From Ctena decussata (taxonomy: Eukaryota > Mollusca > Bivalvia > Lucinida > Lucinidae), in NCBI GenBank assembly GCA_963989385.1, contig OZ022502.1, positions 3,440,501 to 3,504,500 of the forward strand: DNA of 64,000 bases. Direction: 5' to 3'. A model generated the notes under the pieces. The model was not told the origin of the DNA. It searched no databases and was given only the letters and a program-made list of their open reading frames with translations. Shown in pieces: positions 11,807 through 23,389 of the stretch. The position numbers were made by a program, and so were the translations under genes. Each line of letters opens with the position of its first letter. The first letter of the stretch is position 1.

Positions 11807-12180
11807 GTATAATTCTGTAAAAATGTATGTGGAGTTACGGTACTTATTCTCTGCACATTGTCTGATGATGGTTATACTTTTACAAAGTTTCATGAAAATT
11901 TCTGTTACAGTTGTAAAGTTATAGAGCCGACATGAATTCCATACTTATAATTACAAAGAAGCATAGTTCCGTAAAAAATCTAGGTAGAGTTATGGTAATT
12001 GTTCTCTGCACATCATCTGATTCTGCTTTTATTTGTACAATTTTTTTTCAAAGGGTTTCAGAGTTATGGAGCAGACACAATTTCCATACTAAAATTTACA
12101 TTTAGGGGCATAATTCCGTAATAAATGTAGATGGAGTTATGGTACTTGTTCTCTGCAGATCATAACATATGTAAATCATA
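11807..12180. repeat. Tandem units in the foldback loop
   Basis: Two to three diverged units of roughly 160-180 bp carrying 'agttatggtacttgttctctgca' variants (near 11833, 11988, 12137). Same style as cores of pearl-like elements. No coding. Confidence 0.5.
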
Positions 12181-12184
12181 TTAG

Positions 12185-12350
12185 TGGTGCTGCGGATATA
12201 CAACATTTCGTCGAACGACACTCTGTCCACTGAACCATTTTGTTGAAAAAGCTTTTTGTCAAAGTGTTATTTTATCGAATGCCAACTTCGTCGAAACATG
12301 TTTCGTCGAATACTTTTGACTAAATATTTTATGCACACCCGGCCTCTGAT
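12185..12350. repeat. Block with repeated TTCGTCGAA motif
   Basis: TTCGTCGAA-type motifs recur near 12208, 12288, 12302, two of them forming a near-palindrome around AACATG. Function unknown. Confidence 0.35.
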
Positions 12351-12419
12351 CATGTGACTACAGATCACATGACTGTGAGGCTATGGACAATGGCGAAGAT
12401 AACTGAGTCTGAACCTGAA

Positions 12420-14775
12420 TATAAACATGAGCTTTGTAATACATAATATGCCCATTTTACTGTCATGATGGAGTTACAGAATGAACAAGATTATTGACAA
12501 AAGGATGGAAAGGCAGACAAACAGGGACAACAACTCAGTAATAATTAATGACTGCAACATTATTTAAACATTTAACACATCAAATACTATTAGTATACCA
12601 AAAATTAGCTTCCAAGGTGAAGCGGCTCAGAAGCTGAGAAATGTTAAAAGTCAAACAAGGGAGATAATTCATTAACTGAATAAGAGTTTCCATTCTTGGT
12701 CCTAAGACATTCCCTTGACAATATATACACTACCATTAAGGTATGTTAAAATATTTTAAATGGTTAAGGAGTTACAGAGTAAACTGGAAATTTATGCAAG
12801 GGCAGATAATTCAGAAATTAAATAAGCCAGAGTTAAGTTTCTTACTCGGGATACATTGCCCCATTATTATACACGTTCCTACAAAGTTCCTTTCAAATAT
12901 TTCAAAAGGTTAAGGAGTTATAGAGTGAATGGAAATTGCTTAAAATACTAATCAAAGGGAAGTTACTCCACACCTAAGTAATGGGGAGCAACCATTCTTA
13001 AATGGGACACATTGTCTTGTGATCATGCACACTGCTATAAAGTTTCATCAAGATATTCCAAACGGTTACCAAGTTATGGTATGCACAAGGTAAGTATACG
13101 CCAAAAAACAGCCTTAGTCATAGTCACATGACCAAGATGGCTACCATGGCCATATATGCTACAAACGTTAAAAAATGTACTTCTCCAGAACCACAGGGCC
13201 GATTGCCTTAGAACTTGGTATGTAGCATCTGGGACTCTTGTACTACAAAATTTATATAGATGATGATCCTTGAATGACCTTGATCTATTTGACAGCAAGA
13301 TCAAATTTGGTCCCTAAGGCTTTTGAACCGGAAAATTTAATATACCATATGCATTATTGACCGAATCAAAATTCATAAAAGAAGAACTGAAACATATGAC
13401 CTTTTGAGTTATCTTTTGTATGTTCTGTCAAATTATGCCTTCTGTAGCTTTCAGCAAAACTTGTGCAAAACACATTGGATGTTTCAGTTTTGATTAAAAA
13501 GTGCATTTTTGGAACAGAAAAAAAACCACTTAATTTTCTCAAAAACTACTGGCCCTAGAGCAAAATGCCGATAGCGCCACATGAAAGAGAATTCAAAAGT
13601 AGGATTGGGAATGAACAAATAGGGGTTGTGTAGTATGTGCAGCATAAAGAACAACACCAAATTCATAAAGTATTCAAAGGGGAACAAGCAAATTCGGTGA
13701 AAAGTGGCCCTGATTTGTTCATGGTTCATTTCAAGTTACATAAAATTTCGACTGGTTACTTAGTTACGGCTGAACTTGTGGATTGTAAATAAAATCAAGG
13801 GCAATAACTCTGGGATAAATGAGGCATAAGCTGAAGCTAAACACTTGTCTCAGCATCACTGCACTATGATGATACATTTTTAATTCAGTTTCAAGAAATT
13901 TGTTCTCGGATACCATAGTTATGGTTAATTAGTGGATTTTAAATCATTTCAAGGGCATTAAATCATGCACTACTGGAGGGATTATGACAAAACTTAATGT
14001 GCCATGCTGTGTCATGACAATACATAATTATTTTAAGTTTGATGAAATTTCAACCATTGGTTACTTAGGTATGACTCAGTTTGTTGATTTTAAACCAATT
14101 CAAGGGCAATAACTCAGTGCTTACTGAAGCAATTCTTACAAAACGTAAGATACACCAATGTGATATGGTGATACATTTTAGTATCAGTGTCATAGAATTC
14201 TAATCATTGATTTCTTAGTTATGGCTGAATTTATCAACCATTAATTGATTCAAGGGCAATAACTCATGCACTATTGATGCCCTTCTGAGGAAATTTTAAG
14301 TGCATAACCACATTATGGTGATATATATTCAGTTTAAGTTTCATGAAGTTTTGATAATTGGTTGCTTAGTTGTGCCTCATTTTATTAATTTTAAGTCCAT
14401 TAAAGGGCAATAACTCATACACTACTGATGCCCTTCTGAGGAAATTTTATGTGCATAACCGCATTATGGTGATACATACGTATTCAGTATAAGTTTCATG
14501 AAGCTCTTAGTTATGACTCATTTTATTAATTTTAAGTCCATTAAAGGGAAATAACTCATGCACTACTGAAGCCAGTCTGATGAAACTTCACTTGCATCAG
14601 CGCGTTATAGTGATACATATTTATTTATAGTTGCATGAAATTCCATCCATTGGTTACTTAGTTATGGCTCCAGACGGAAGGATGGATGGATGGATGGAAG
14701 GACAGACAGACAGAAGGACAGAAGGATGGACAGACAGACATGGAGAAAACTATATCCCTCTGCCTTTGGTGGGGG
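12420..14775 (+). mobile_element. Composite pearl-like element in the foldback loop
   Basis: The left end 'taatacataatatgcccatttt' and 'acagaatgaacaag' resemble the 5' part of the element at 19265-20530. The core contains about 180-bp units with 'aagggcaataactcatgcac' (13800-14640) and, at about 13100-13320, an inverted piece of the family A core. The 3' end has GGAT/GACA short repeats (14676-14735) and a hairpin ATCCCTCTGCC-ttt-GGTGGGGGAT (about 14752-14775). Probably several insertions merged. Confidence 0.5.
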
Positions 14776-14993
14776 ATGATAAACCTGAGGAAGGAAAGTC
14801 AGAATTATAATTCTTGCATAAAGCTGTCAGGGATCATGTTATTATTGTCATTATTGTGAGTTTTTGATGCCATTACTACCTAATCAAATATGCAAAAGCT
14901 ATGGCAGATCTGTTTAAGACAGTGATCAATGTGCCTCAAATTAACAGGATTTGTTTTACTTGAAATTTTGAAAACAAATAAACTATTCAAAAT

Positions 14994-17519
14994 GGTGTCT
15001 TTCTTCAACAACTTTTATATTTCTTCAAATAATTGAATTTGCACCATAATGCTTGAATTGTAATTGTCTTTAATTTCAGATGCACTTAAAAATATTTGAT
15101 ACTTCCTCTTCTAGACATAATAACAGTAACAATGACATCCATGCTCTCCAAGCATAGGGAATATTGCAATAATCACATTTTCAAGTCTTGAGAATTTTGC
15201 AAAATATATTTTACAAAGAATGTCCATTTTTTTTTTAAATAAAAAGAATAATAACCAAAATTAGGCAGGATGATAATGCATTGCTAAAAGCTTTTATGAC
15301 AATCCATGTACAAATACTAAACTTCCAATTGATTTAAAGACTTTACCCCTAAGGTGTTAATTAGCTCTTGGTTCCAGACTGATACCATTAATAATATGAT
15401 AATAAGCACAAGTACATAATAACAACATAATTACCCCACCTGCTTCCATGTAGAGTGTGTGTGAGAGGGACACCTACAGTGATCAGATTTGTTCAGAATA
15501 CTGTTTTGCAGTAACTGCTAGCATTTTAACAAAAACAAATTAAAAAAAAAAATAATAATAATAATAAACACTCCATATAAAAATAAAGTAAAACTTACTG
15601 TACATTTGCAAGGTAAAACAAAACAACAACAACAAAAAATCAATTTTAGCAAAATACTATGCCCTCTAACCCTCTTAAAGCACCTGGTTACAAAGTTCCA
15701 GAAATTACAAAAGTCAAAAGGGATAAAAAAATAAAAATCAACAGATTTTATTAAAAATACAATCAGAGTACCTACTCACCAGCCCATACCGAATATCAGT
15801 TCCAAGCACAAATAGGTTTTTTTTGTCAGGATACTTGTCAATGGGCATGCATTTTAATTTTTTGATAAAAAAGGTGCATAATTCCATACTTACTGGTAGG
15901 CCAGAGTAGAAAAAAAAAAGGTCACTTACTTTTTCCTACAAAAGATGAAATTTCAAAACCCTATCATACACCTTTCATCAGTTACCCCAGAACAAAAAGT
16001 GTGACTATTGCACATAAAGACCAAAGAATGGAAAAAAAAAACAAAAAAAAAAACAGTATGTCTCACTAAGTGCATAAAAATGAGATCTTTTTTCATTTGC
16101 TCTAATGTTTACAAAACTCCATAAAAGAATAAGCTTCTTCAATATATTTAAGTTCACCTCTTTTCCTTTTTATTTTATTGTTTTACAAAATTAAACTTCC
16201 GCTTGTTTACCTCAGGTATTCCTTCAGAAATTTTATTTTTTATGCCACTGCATCATATGATGCTGGAGGCATATAGTGTTTTGGTTGTGCATACTTTCGT
16301 ATCTTATTACATGCATCTGTTACATCCGTACATCACATACGTGATCCTGTTAGACTCAGGTTAAGATTTTTGTAGGAAGTAGATTTCAGGGTTCCTGTTA
16401 AGCAACTTGAAATTTTGTATGAGGATTCTATAAGTACAACCATAGGCACTTGGTTTCAAGAACGATAATTTTGTCCATGTATTTTCTACAGTAAAAGGAT
16501 GGAAAGCTCGCCCAAAATCTAATGGAAGTTGGGTAAAACCCACCCATTTGTATAACAGGAATACACAAGAATCAGGCTATGATGGTCCATATTTCACAGT
16601 CCACTGACTTTGGACAGGCAAATTTTGCAAGGTTAAGATTTTTGTAAGAGGTAGACATGAGGTTTCCTTTTAATGTAGCAACTTTAAATTTTGTATAAGG
16701 GTTTATATCTATAAGTACAACAGGAAAATACAAGAATCAGGTCATGAAGATCCATATTTCACGGTCCACTGACTTCTGACTTAGGCTAATTTTGCAACGT
16801 TAAGATTTTTGTAAGTTTGTAAGAGTTAGATTTTACAGTTCCTGTCATTGTAGCAACTTGGAATTTTGTGTAAGGATCTTTATCTATAAGTACAACAGAA
16901 ATATACAAGAATCAGGTCATGATAACTCATATATCACAGTCCACTGACTTTCTGCATTGGTCATACAGTGACTCTTAAACTGTGTAAAGGGCTGCAGTTT
17001 GTGTCACATTTCCAACTTTGGGCGACACTTGGCCTGTGGCCTTTTATTTTATACAAGTCTGCCTCTATAAATCTAGTTATCTTACAAGTGCCAGTACCTT
17101 AATCAAGGTGCCATCTTACTCAAGGCTTTAGGCCGGGGCATCCATGTAATGTGGACAATTTCTAGTTAAGCTATTCATTTAGAAAATAAAAATAAAAGTA
17201 TTTCAACTATTTTCTCCAAATTCAGTAACTTTCAAAGTCAAAATATTCCATTAATAACACCTAATTTCAGCATTCAGTTTCTAATTTTTCACTTAGCTAA
17301 TTGAATTGGTTGCCAGCTTGATCAAATGTACCATTTTAATTTTGGTATTTAACAATGTTTGATGATTTTAAGAAATTTAGTTTGCTAAGGGTAATTTTTA
17401 TGTGGTCTGTGGTAGTCTGTGGTGGTCTGTGGTAGTCTGTGGTGTGGTCTGTGGTAGTCTGTGGTAGTCTGTGGTGGTCTGTGGTAGTCTGTGGTAGTCT
17501 GTGGTATTTAGTGCCTCCC
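14994..17519. repeat. Right inverted arm of the foldback element
   Basis: Inverse of 10147-11806, interrupted by an insertion at 16241-17167. The outer tip at about 17400-17512 is a run of TGTGGTAGTC/TGTGGTGGTC 10-bp units. Confidence 0.8.
16241..17167 (-). mobile_element. Pearl-like element nested in the right foldback arm
   Basis: Absent from the left arm, so inserted after the arms formed. The 3' hairpin is at the left: TATGCCACTGCATCA-ta-TGATGCTGGAGGCATA (16241-16273). Three core units with 'ggttaagatttttgta' recur near 16350, 16630 and 16797. On the right, the other end carries GGGGCATCC, the partner of GGAGGCATA, next to a weak GTCCA...TGGA stem and 'aatttctagtt'. Confidence 0.7.
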
Positions 17520-17527
17520 CTTCTGAA

Positions 17528-18692
17528 GCCATGCTGAGACTCAACTAAGATCTTATGGTCCGATAGATGTTGCATGATTTTGCTCACGAGAATGTGCTCC
17601 AGAGACTTACAACAAATACAAGTCAAAGAGACCGGCCTATTATTGGCAGGGTCATACTTTTCTCCCTTTTTGTAAATGGGAGCCACATTAGCTTGCAGCC
17701 AGTCATCTGGTACTCTAGACTGGGCCAAGGAATGGTTGAAAATGCAGGCAAGGACCGGGGCAATTTCAGCACTGCATTCTTTTAACACACGTGCACTTAG
17801 GTCGTCTGGACCTGAAGATTTATGGGGGTTAAGACGGTCTAATAGTTTTTTGACCCCATTAGGGTCAATGTATAAATCTCCAATATCTGGGTAGGGGGTT
17901 GGTCCTTTCGATGGGGGGTCACCTACTTGTTCCCGGGTGTATACAGACTCAAACTGTCTGTTAAATATGTCTGCTTTGTCCTTATCATGCCATTTTCCCT
18001 TAAACAGGCCACACCCGTGGAATCCTTTCTTAAGTTTTTCATAAAGGACCAAAACTTTTTCAGCCGATCATTTTGGATACAGTCTTCTATATTAGTGTCT
18101 GTATCTGAGGGATTGAAGATATCAGAAACATACCTCCAATAGGCATCACATATTTCTTTTTTGGACATGAGCTCTGAACGACTCCTCAGGGAATTGTTAT
18201 CTGCCCTGCGAGCTTTGTGATACAATTTTTCTTTTTTCCTAATCAATGCCCTATAAATGCGTGCATCTATCCATGGATAGCCAAGTTTTCCTTTCGTCAT
18301 TTTTGGAGGAATAAACTTGTTTACTGCATTTAACAAGACCGTCTTAAACTCAATCCACATCTCATTAACATCAACGTGAGCAAAGTCCTGCGACATGAAA
18401 CGGTCTGCAAAGGCAAGCATATGGTCTCTAAGACTCTTCAGGGAATCGTTATCTGCCCTGCGAGCTTTGTGATACAATTTTTCTTTTTTCCTAATCAATG
18501 CCCTATAAATGCGTGCATCTATCTATGGATAGCCAAGTTTTCCTTTCGTCATTTTAGAAGGAATAAACTTGTTTACTGCATTTAATAAGACCGTCTTAAA
18601 CTCAATCCAGATCTCATTAACATCAACGTGAGCAAAGTCCTGCGACATGAAACGGTCTGCAAAGGCAAGCATATGGTCTCTAAGACCTCTAA
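17528..18692 (-). pseudogene. LINE (CR1/Jockey type) 5' part: linker and RT N-terminus, inverted
   Basis: Minus-strand coding for the region between endonuclease and reverse transcriptase, then RT fingers. Visible blocks: LYHKARRADN, WIDARIYRAL, the RT start SSGPDDLSARVLKE, then QANVAPIYKKGEKYDPANN and ending SQHGFRRGG where the foldback was inserted. It continues at 9937-10138. A 252-bp in-frame tandem duplication covers 18189-18692. A frame change lies near 18050, and one duplicated copy has a stop where Trp was (GYP*ID). The strand is opposite to the 3' part that starts at 18693, and the protein order fits a 5' inversion made during insertion. The endonuclease domain is absent. Confidence 0.8.
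18189..18692. repeat. 252-bp tandem duplication inside the LINE
   Basis: 18189-18440 and 18441-18692 are near-identical direct copies (offset exactly 252 bp, 84 codons), starting at 'gggaat.gttatctgccctg'. Few substitutions separate them, so the duplication is young relative to the LINE. Confidence 0.85.
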
Positions 18693-19264
18693 GACAAAAA
18701 GTTGTTCTGGATGGTGTCTGTTCAGACCCTCTCCCCGGGTTGTCTGGTGTCCCCCAGGGTTCTGTTTTAGGGCCCATTCTGTTCTTAATCTTTATTAATG
18801 ACCTGCCAGACAACATAAGCTCAACAGTCCGCCTTTTTGCTGATGACTGTGTACTCTATAGAAATATTAGACGGTCCGAAGACCAACAGATACTCCAAGA
18901 TGATTTGGATAAATTGGCACTTTGGGAAGAGGCATGGCTCATGAAATTTAATGTTGCCAAATGTCACTCTATGAGGGTGACTAGGCACCCCCCTCCAAAG
19001 TAAATAATCTATGGTTATACATTGCATAACCAAGTCCTAGAGAATGTATTTAGGAGTTGAAATTACGGATGACCTCGAGTGGGGTCAGCACATCAATGAA
19101 GTTACCAGTAAGGCTACTAAGATTTTGGGTTTCCTTCATAGAAACTTGACTTTTGCATCGAAGGAAATCAAGGCTACTGCATATAAAACTCTGGTCCGGC
19201 CCAAATTAGAATATGCAGCGCCAGTTTGGATGCCCCATCACCAAGTAGATATTAACAGAATAGA
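18693..19264 (+). pseudogene. LINE (CR1/Jockey type) RT C-terminal part
   Basis: Plus-strand continuation of the same LINE: RQKVVLDGV, LSGVPQGSVLGPILFLIFIN and the catalytic box RLFADDCVLY, then ending RVTRHPPPK with a stop. After a frame shift near 19010 it resumes with YLGVEITDDLEWGQHINEV and LEYAAPVWMPHHQVDINRIE. It is cut at RIE by the pearl-like element at 19265-20530 and continues at 20531. FADD is intact but the frame is broken. Confidence 0.85.
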
Positions 19265-20530
19265 ACAAGGGCTTCGCAAGCGGTGCATAATACGCCCGTT
19301 TCAATGTCCTAAAGGAGTTGCAGAATGAACAAAATTGTTTACAAAAGGATACACAGGCAGACAGACAGAGGCAACCACTCTATAATTAAGTAGAACTGTG
19401 GGCGAATCCGACTATACCCCCACTTAACTGCTAACATCAAATGGTGTTATTTTCGTAACAAAAAGCATAGAGAGAGAGAGAGAAATCATTGTTACCATGT
19501 ATACCAAATATGAATGGTTGCTGTGAAATCTGTTACAAAAAATTACATTATTCAAAGTAAAGAGAGAAAGAAAATTGGACAAATACAGGGAAGAAAAAGA
19601 GCAGAAGGCTGGTTCTCAATCCCACTATACAGTAAGTAATCATTAACCTGCATACCAAATATGACTACTCTAGCTTGCAAGGCTGTGGAGAAATCTTTGA
19701 CGAAAAAATTTATTATTCAAGGTATGGAAAGAAAGAATATTGGACAAATACAGGTAAGAATAAGCAGGAGAAGGCTGGTTCTCAATCCCACGATACAACA
19801 TGTCGTCATCAACCTGCATACCAAATATGACTACTCTTGCATGGTTGTAGAGAAATCTTTGCCGTAAAATTTCATTATTCAAATTTCAAAGTATGGAAAG
19901 AAAGAAAATTGGACAAATACAGGGAAGAATAAGCAGGAGAAGGTTGGTTCTCAATCCCACAGTACAACATGTCGTCATCAACCTTTATGCCAAATATGAC
20001 CAGTCTAGCTTGTATGGTTGTGAAGAAATCTTTGATGAAAAATTTGATAAAAAGGGGACAGGGAGATAACCTAATTATACTAGATGAACCATTTTTTGTT
20101 CTACTATCCTCCCCTGAAAATATATTTTTTGTAATATACACAAAATAGCCAATAAGATTAATGAAAGGGATTAACTCAAAGACAAAGAAAGGTAGAGCAG
20201 CCATTTTTAAACGCGACACATCATTGGGACTCCATACACATTGCTATGAAGTTTCATGAAGATATCCCGAACGGTTATCTAGTTATGGCGCGCACAAGAC
20301 TTGCAGGGAAAAAATTAATCAAAGGGGCATAACTTGGAAACTAAGGAAGGGGGAGCAACCATTCTTGTACGCGACACGTTCCCCCAACCTAATACATATG
20401 CCTACCAAATTTCATGAAGATATCCCAAATGGTTACTGAGTTATGGGGCGCACAAGAATGTTTACGGACAGACGGACGGACGGACGGACGCCACGACATA
20501 ATACGTCCGTTTTTTCAAAACGGGCGTATA
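19265..20530 (+). mobile_element. Pearl/Helentron-like element (family B) inserted in the LINE
   Basis: 5' end ACAAG, a small hairpin GCTT-cgc-AAGC (19271-19281), then ATACGCCCGTTT (19290-19301). The core has several units with 'ggctggttctcaatcccac' (near 19608, 19778, 19941), then 'catgaagatatcccaa.cggttac' units. The 3' end has (ACGG)n at 20463-20490 and a hairpin ATACGTCCGTTTT-ttc-AAAACGGGCGTAT (20501-20529). The 3' half of that hairpin is the exact inverse of the 5' ATACGCCCGTTT. The LINE reading RIE...KVQRTAARW resumes directly after it, with only extra A bases at the joint, so there is no conventional target duplication. Confidence 0.8.
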
Positions 20531-20915
20531 AAAAGTACAGAGGACTGCTGCCCGTTGGACCTGTAGGCGCTGGCGCAATCAAAGCCATGTGGGAGAAATG
20601 TTAGGACTCCAATGGCCAGACCTGCAGGAAAGACGACAGCAGGCTTCTTTGTCTCTATTCTACAAAATTCACAATAATCTTGCCATTGTAGATAAGAATA
20701 AGTACCTATCTGAGGTCGGTGAAGGGAGCAGGAGAACTAGGTCCCACCCATTTCAGTACCACCGTCCAAATGCTTACACGGACGTCGGACGGTTTTAAGA
20801 ATTCCTTTTTCCCCAGGACAATTGCAACTTGGAATGGCCTTACAACTGAAGCTGTCTCTTCGGAGACAGTTGATGGGTTTAAGGCCAAAACAGGGATTTC
20901 GCTAAGGACTGAATG
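20531..20915 (+). pseudogene. LINE RT C-terminal end
   Basis: Resumes the CR1/Jockey-type protein with VQRTAARWTCRRWRNQSHVG, then MLGLQWPDLQERRQQASLSL, FYKIHNN and KYL, and in another frame NSFFPRTIATWNGLTTE and the terminal FKAKTG. At least one frame change lies near 20725. The block order and the stop at 20913-20915 match the usual end of these proteins. Confidence 0.8.
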
Positions 20916-21230
20916 ACTGGTGGTCCACAGGACCAACTTGTCCACAATTTAAGTGGTCCTCCGGATGTTTCGGCTTTTCTTTGTTATCATGTGTTTTCAT
21001 TTAATTTCAAAATCAGTTGGTCTGCAGGACCAGTTACCAAAGACATCAACTGGTCATGCCCAAAAATCACTGGTCCAGGACCAACAGACTTATGGTTAAT
21101 AAAACCCCTGCAAAATTTAATATCCTAGGGTAGAGCAGGGGTAAGGCATGGAATGCCTGCCCCTGAGGACTTCTTGTAAATAGTTTTAATCTGCTGGTGG
21201 CTTTGTCACAAATTCATTTTTATTTTATTT
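20916..21230 (+). other. LINE 3' region with GGTCC motifs and a hairpin
   Basis: Contains about eight GGTCC/GGACC words on both strands between 20921 and 21090 and a hairpin CAGGGGTAAGGCAT-gga-ATGCCTGCCCCTG at about 21136-21166. Likely 3' UTR of the LINE or a small insertion in it. Ends in T-rich (TTTTA)n sequence at 21217-21248. Confidence 0.45.
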
Positions 21231-21454
21231 TATTTATTTATTTTTTTTGTGACAACTTATGCCCCACACCAGAAACCTGTCATCATGGTCAAAATTGACC
21301 GAGGACAGTAAAGATAGAGAGAAAGGAAGGTTAAAACCCCTAGTGAAACTTCCTTTGCGCATGAATTTTATGCAAATTACTAACACCCACGAATTTACAA
21401 CTCCCACGATTATGCAACCTCCAACCATAATATAATAATCTTTCATGGTTCATT

Positions 21455-21880
21455 TTCTATCGAAAAAGTTCAACGCCAAGCGGCAAGGTTCATTAAAAGG
21501 GATTATAAATCTCGCAAAGATGGATGTGTGACAAAAATGCTAAATGACTTAGATCTGCCTAGTCTTCAACAACGCAGAGAATTCAATAAACTTGTATTCC
21601 TGTTCATAATTGTTGGGGGTATGGTGCTGGCCATAAACTCATGTGATTATCTCACACCCCAAAAACCTAAAAGACGGAATATAGATCTAGTGACTATCAG
21701 TGTTCAAATTTAGTGGAAAAAAAGTTACAAATAATGTAGTTGATGATTTTGGAACAGCTCAGTTCAGACATTCTTTCTTTGTAGATAGTGTTATCAAGTG
21801 GAACCACCTGCCAGACAGCATCTTGCATGCAGAGACAGTTGAGAGCTTTAAGGACTAGCTGTCGGCCATTTCTAAGCTAG
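21455..21880 (+). pseudogene. Second LINE 3' end fragment
   Basis: Encodes, in shifting frames, VQRQAARFIKRDYKSRKDG, MLNDLDLPSLQQRREFNKL and FFVDSVIKWNHLPDSILHAE followed by VESFK. These are the C-terminal blocks of a CR1/Jockey-type polyprotein (the same region as 20531-20915 but a different family member). Several frame changes and stops; 5' truncated as usual for LINE insertions. Confidence 0.7.
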
Positions 21881-22102
21881 TGTGTACAAAGTGGTTGGGC
21901 TATGGCGTTATCAGATATGCACTAACTACTGACGATATAAATGACGAATGATGTCAGGACCAATGTAAAGGCTTGAATATTCACGTTAATTACAATGAAT
22001 TTGGAAAATATGTTTTTATTACATTTTTATGCTACCTTTTAGTAAGTCCAAACCGCGTACCAAAAAACTCAAATTTAAACTATCTATTGAGAAAAAGTAG
22101 TA

Positions 22103-22401
22103 CCGTAATCGACCCATTAACCGCACATGCCCCTATAACCGCACACCAAGGCCATTTCCGGACAAACTGCACAAGCGCACACTGCTTTTTCTTTGAAACT
22201 CTCACAAAAACCAATAATTAACAGGGAACTCATGAAAAGTATAAACACAAAGTATTTCCAGTCCTACCCATGTTGCCTCTTTCCAGTTACCCTGCATTTC
22301 ATTGTTCTGAGTGTGCGGTTATTAAATACATTTTAACCACATCTTTTTGTTGCAATTTTGAAAAAGTTAAGCGCACGGTGCGGTAAATGGGTCGATTACG
22401 G
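22103..22401. mobile_element. 299-bp TA-flanked MITE
   Basis: Terminal inverted repeats start CCGTAATCGACCCATT and extend with one mismatch to about 24 bp (including ACCGCAC / GTGCGGT). TA dinucleotides flank both sides (22101-22102, 22402-22403), as in Tc1/mariner-type elements. No coding. Confidence 0.8.
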
Positions 22402-22403
22402 TA

Positions 22404-23340
22404 AGTCCCAGACAAAGCTATATATTCCTATTAGTGCAACCGAGAATGGATATTTTAATAAATGTTTTCTTTAAAGAACAATTCACAGTCAAAGAGACAC
22501 ACCCATTTTTTTTCTTCAAGAAATCATAACTATCTAACGAAACACGAGTTTACACAAAAGTAGTACCTACTACACATATGTTTTTCAGTATGGTGGCGCA
22601 AAATGACCAGATTATACATGGATAAATTTGCTATTATTTAACTGATCACCTGAGTTTCAAATAAATTGTGGTCTGCATCTTGCATGGATTTGAATTAATA
22701 CTGAATATGTTTACAGAATAGACATTCAATCGATGGACCGTGGCAACTGGTTCAGGTATTTGCTTCCGGCAAATCCACTCAAAATGATAATACAGGAGTT
22801 AAGTGTCTTAGTGTGGCAATGCTAAGAATAAATGAAGTTCATGAAATCTGACCTGGATCTACAGTTCTGCTTGCACAATTCTGTATCAGTATTCTCAATA
22901 ACTATAGATATAATACTGTAACTTTCCAATAGCATCACGACCCCTCACTCTACCATCAAAGGGGCATAACCGTGGCACATCACATAAAAATGTAAGTTAC
23001 TCACTCAGGTTGTCATTCATATAAATACATCAATGGCAGAATTAAAAGCAAACTATTTTGGTGGCGAATGACCTGAAGAAAATCAGAAGCATTATGGTAC
23101 ATTTTTCGTTGCCGTCAGGCAACGTCTAACCTCAGTATTGACCCACATTTTACGCCATTCCATTGGCCAGAATAATAACCAGATCGGCCCGTCGCCAATC
23201 GTATTGGACCTGGCACACTGCTTTTTCCGAAGGTTAACACAAAAATAAAAGACGGAGGACTGACTATTTGGTCTTTTAAACCGCCAATTCCGGTGTCGCT
23301 CATTTGTGGGTAATCAAGTTATCAAAACATAACTTGTTTG
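22404..23340. other. No gene seen
   Basis: Unassigned. A short perfect hairpin GTTGCC-gtca-GGCAAC lies near 23109-23126. CCATTGG near 23158-23164 could be a CCAAT box ahead of the possible exon at 23371. Confidence 0.3.
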
Positions 23341-23370
23341 CTTTTGTTAAGGCTTTCGGCCCAGTTTACA

Positions 23371-23389
23371 ATGGGAAAATGTCGAGCAG
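23371..23389 (+). other. Possible first coding exon (weak)
   Basis: ATGGGAAAATGTCGAGCAG is followed directly by a consensus donor GTAAGTAAC. Without a second exon this rests on two short signals only and may be chance; the downstream sequence resembles an old SINE. Confidence 0.2.

Larger units (their letters stand above)
10147..17519. mobile_element. 7.37-kb foldback transposon inserted in a LINE
   Basis: Ends are GGGAAGCACTAAATACCAC (10147) and GTGGTATTTAGTGCCTCCC (17519), flanked by an exact 8-bp duplication CTTCTGAA at 10139-10146 and 17520-17527. Removing the element rejoins the LINE reverse transcriptase at its HGFRSGRSC motif, which proves the insertion. Tips carry 10-bp CTGTGGTAGT-type minisatellites. 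Behind them are long inverted arms, about 1.66 kb on the left (10147-11806) and 1.6 kb plus an insertion on the right (14994-17519). The 3.2-kb middle is tandem repeat sequence. No transposase was seen. Long arms, repeat-bearing tips and 8-bp duplications recall Foldback/Galileo (P superfamily) elements; the superfamily here is not determined. Confidence 0.85.

Noticed and set aside
9111..17512. CRISPR array from the CCACAGACTA/TCTGTGGTAG repeats
   Set aside because: Units are contiguous 10-bp minisatellite copies without unique spacers, in eukaryotic DNA, at transposon tips.
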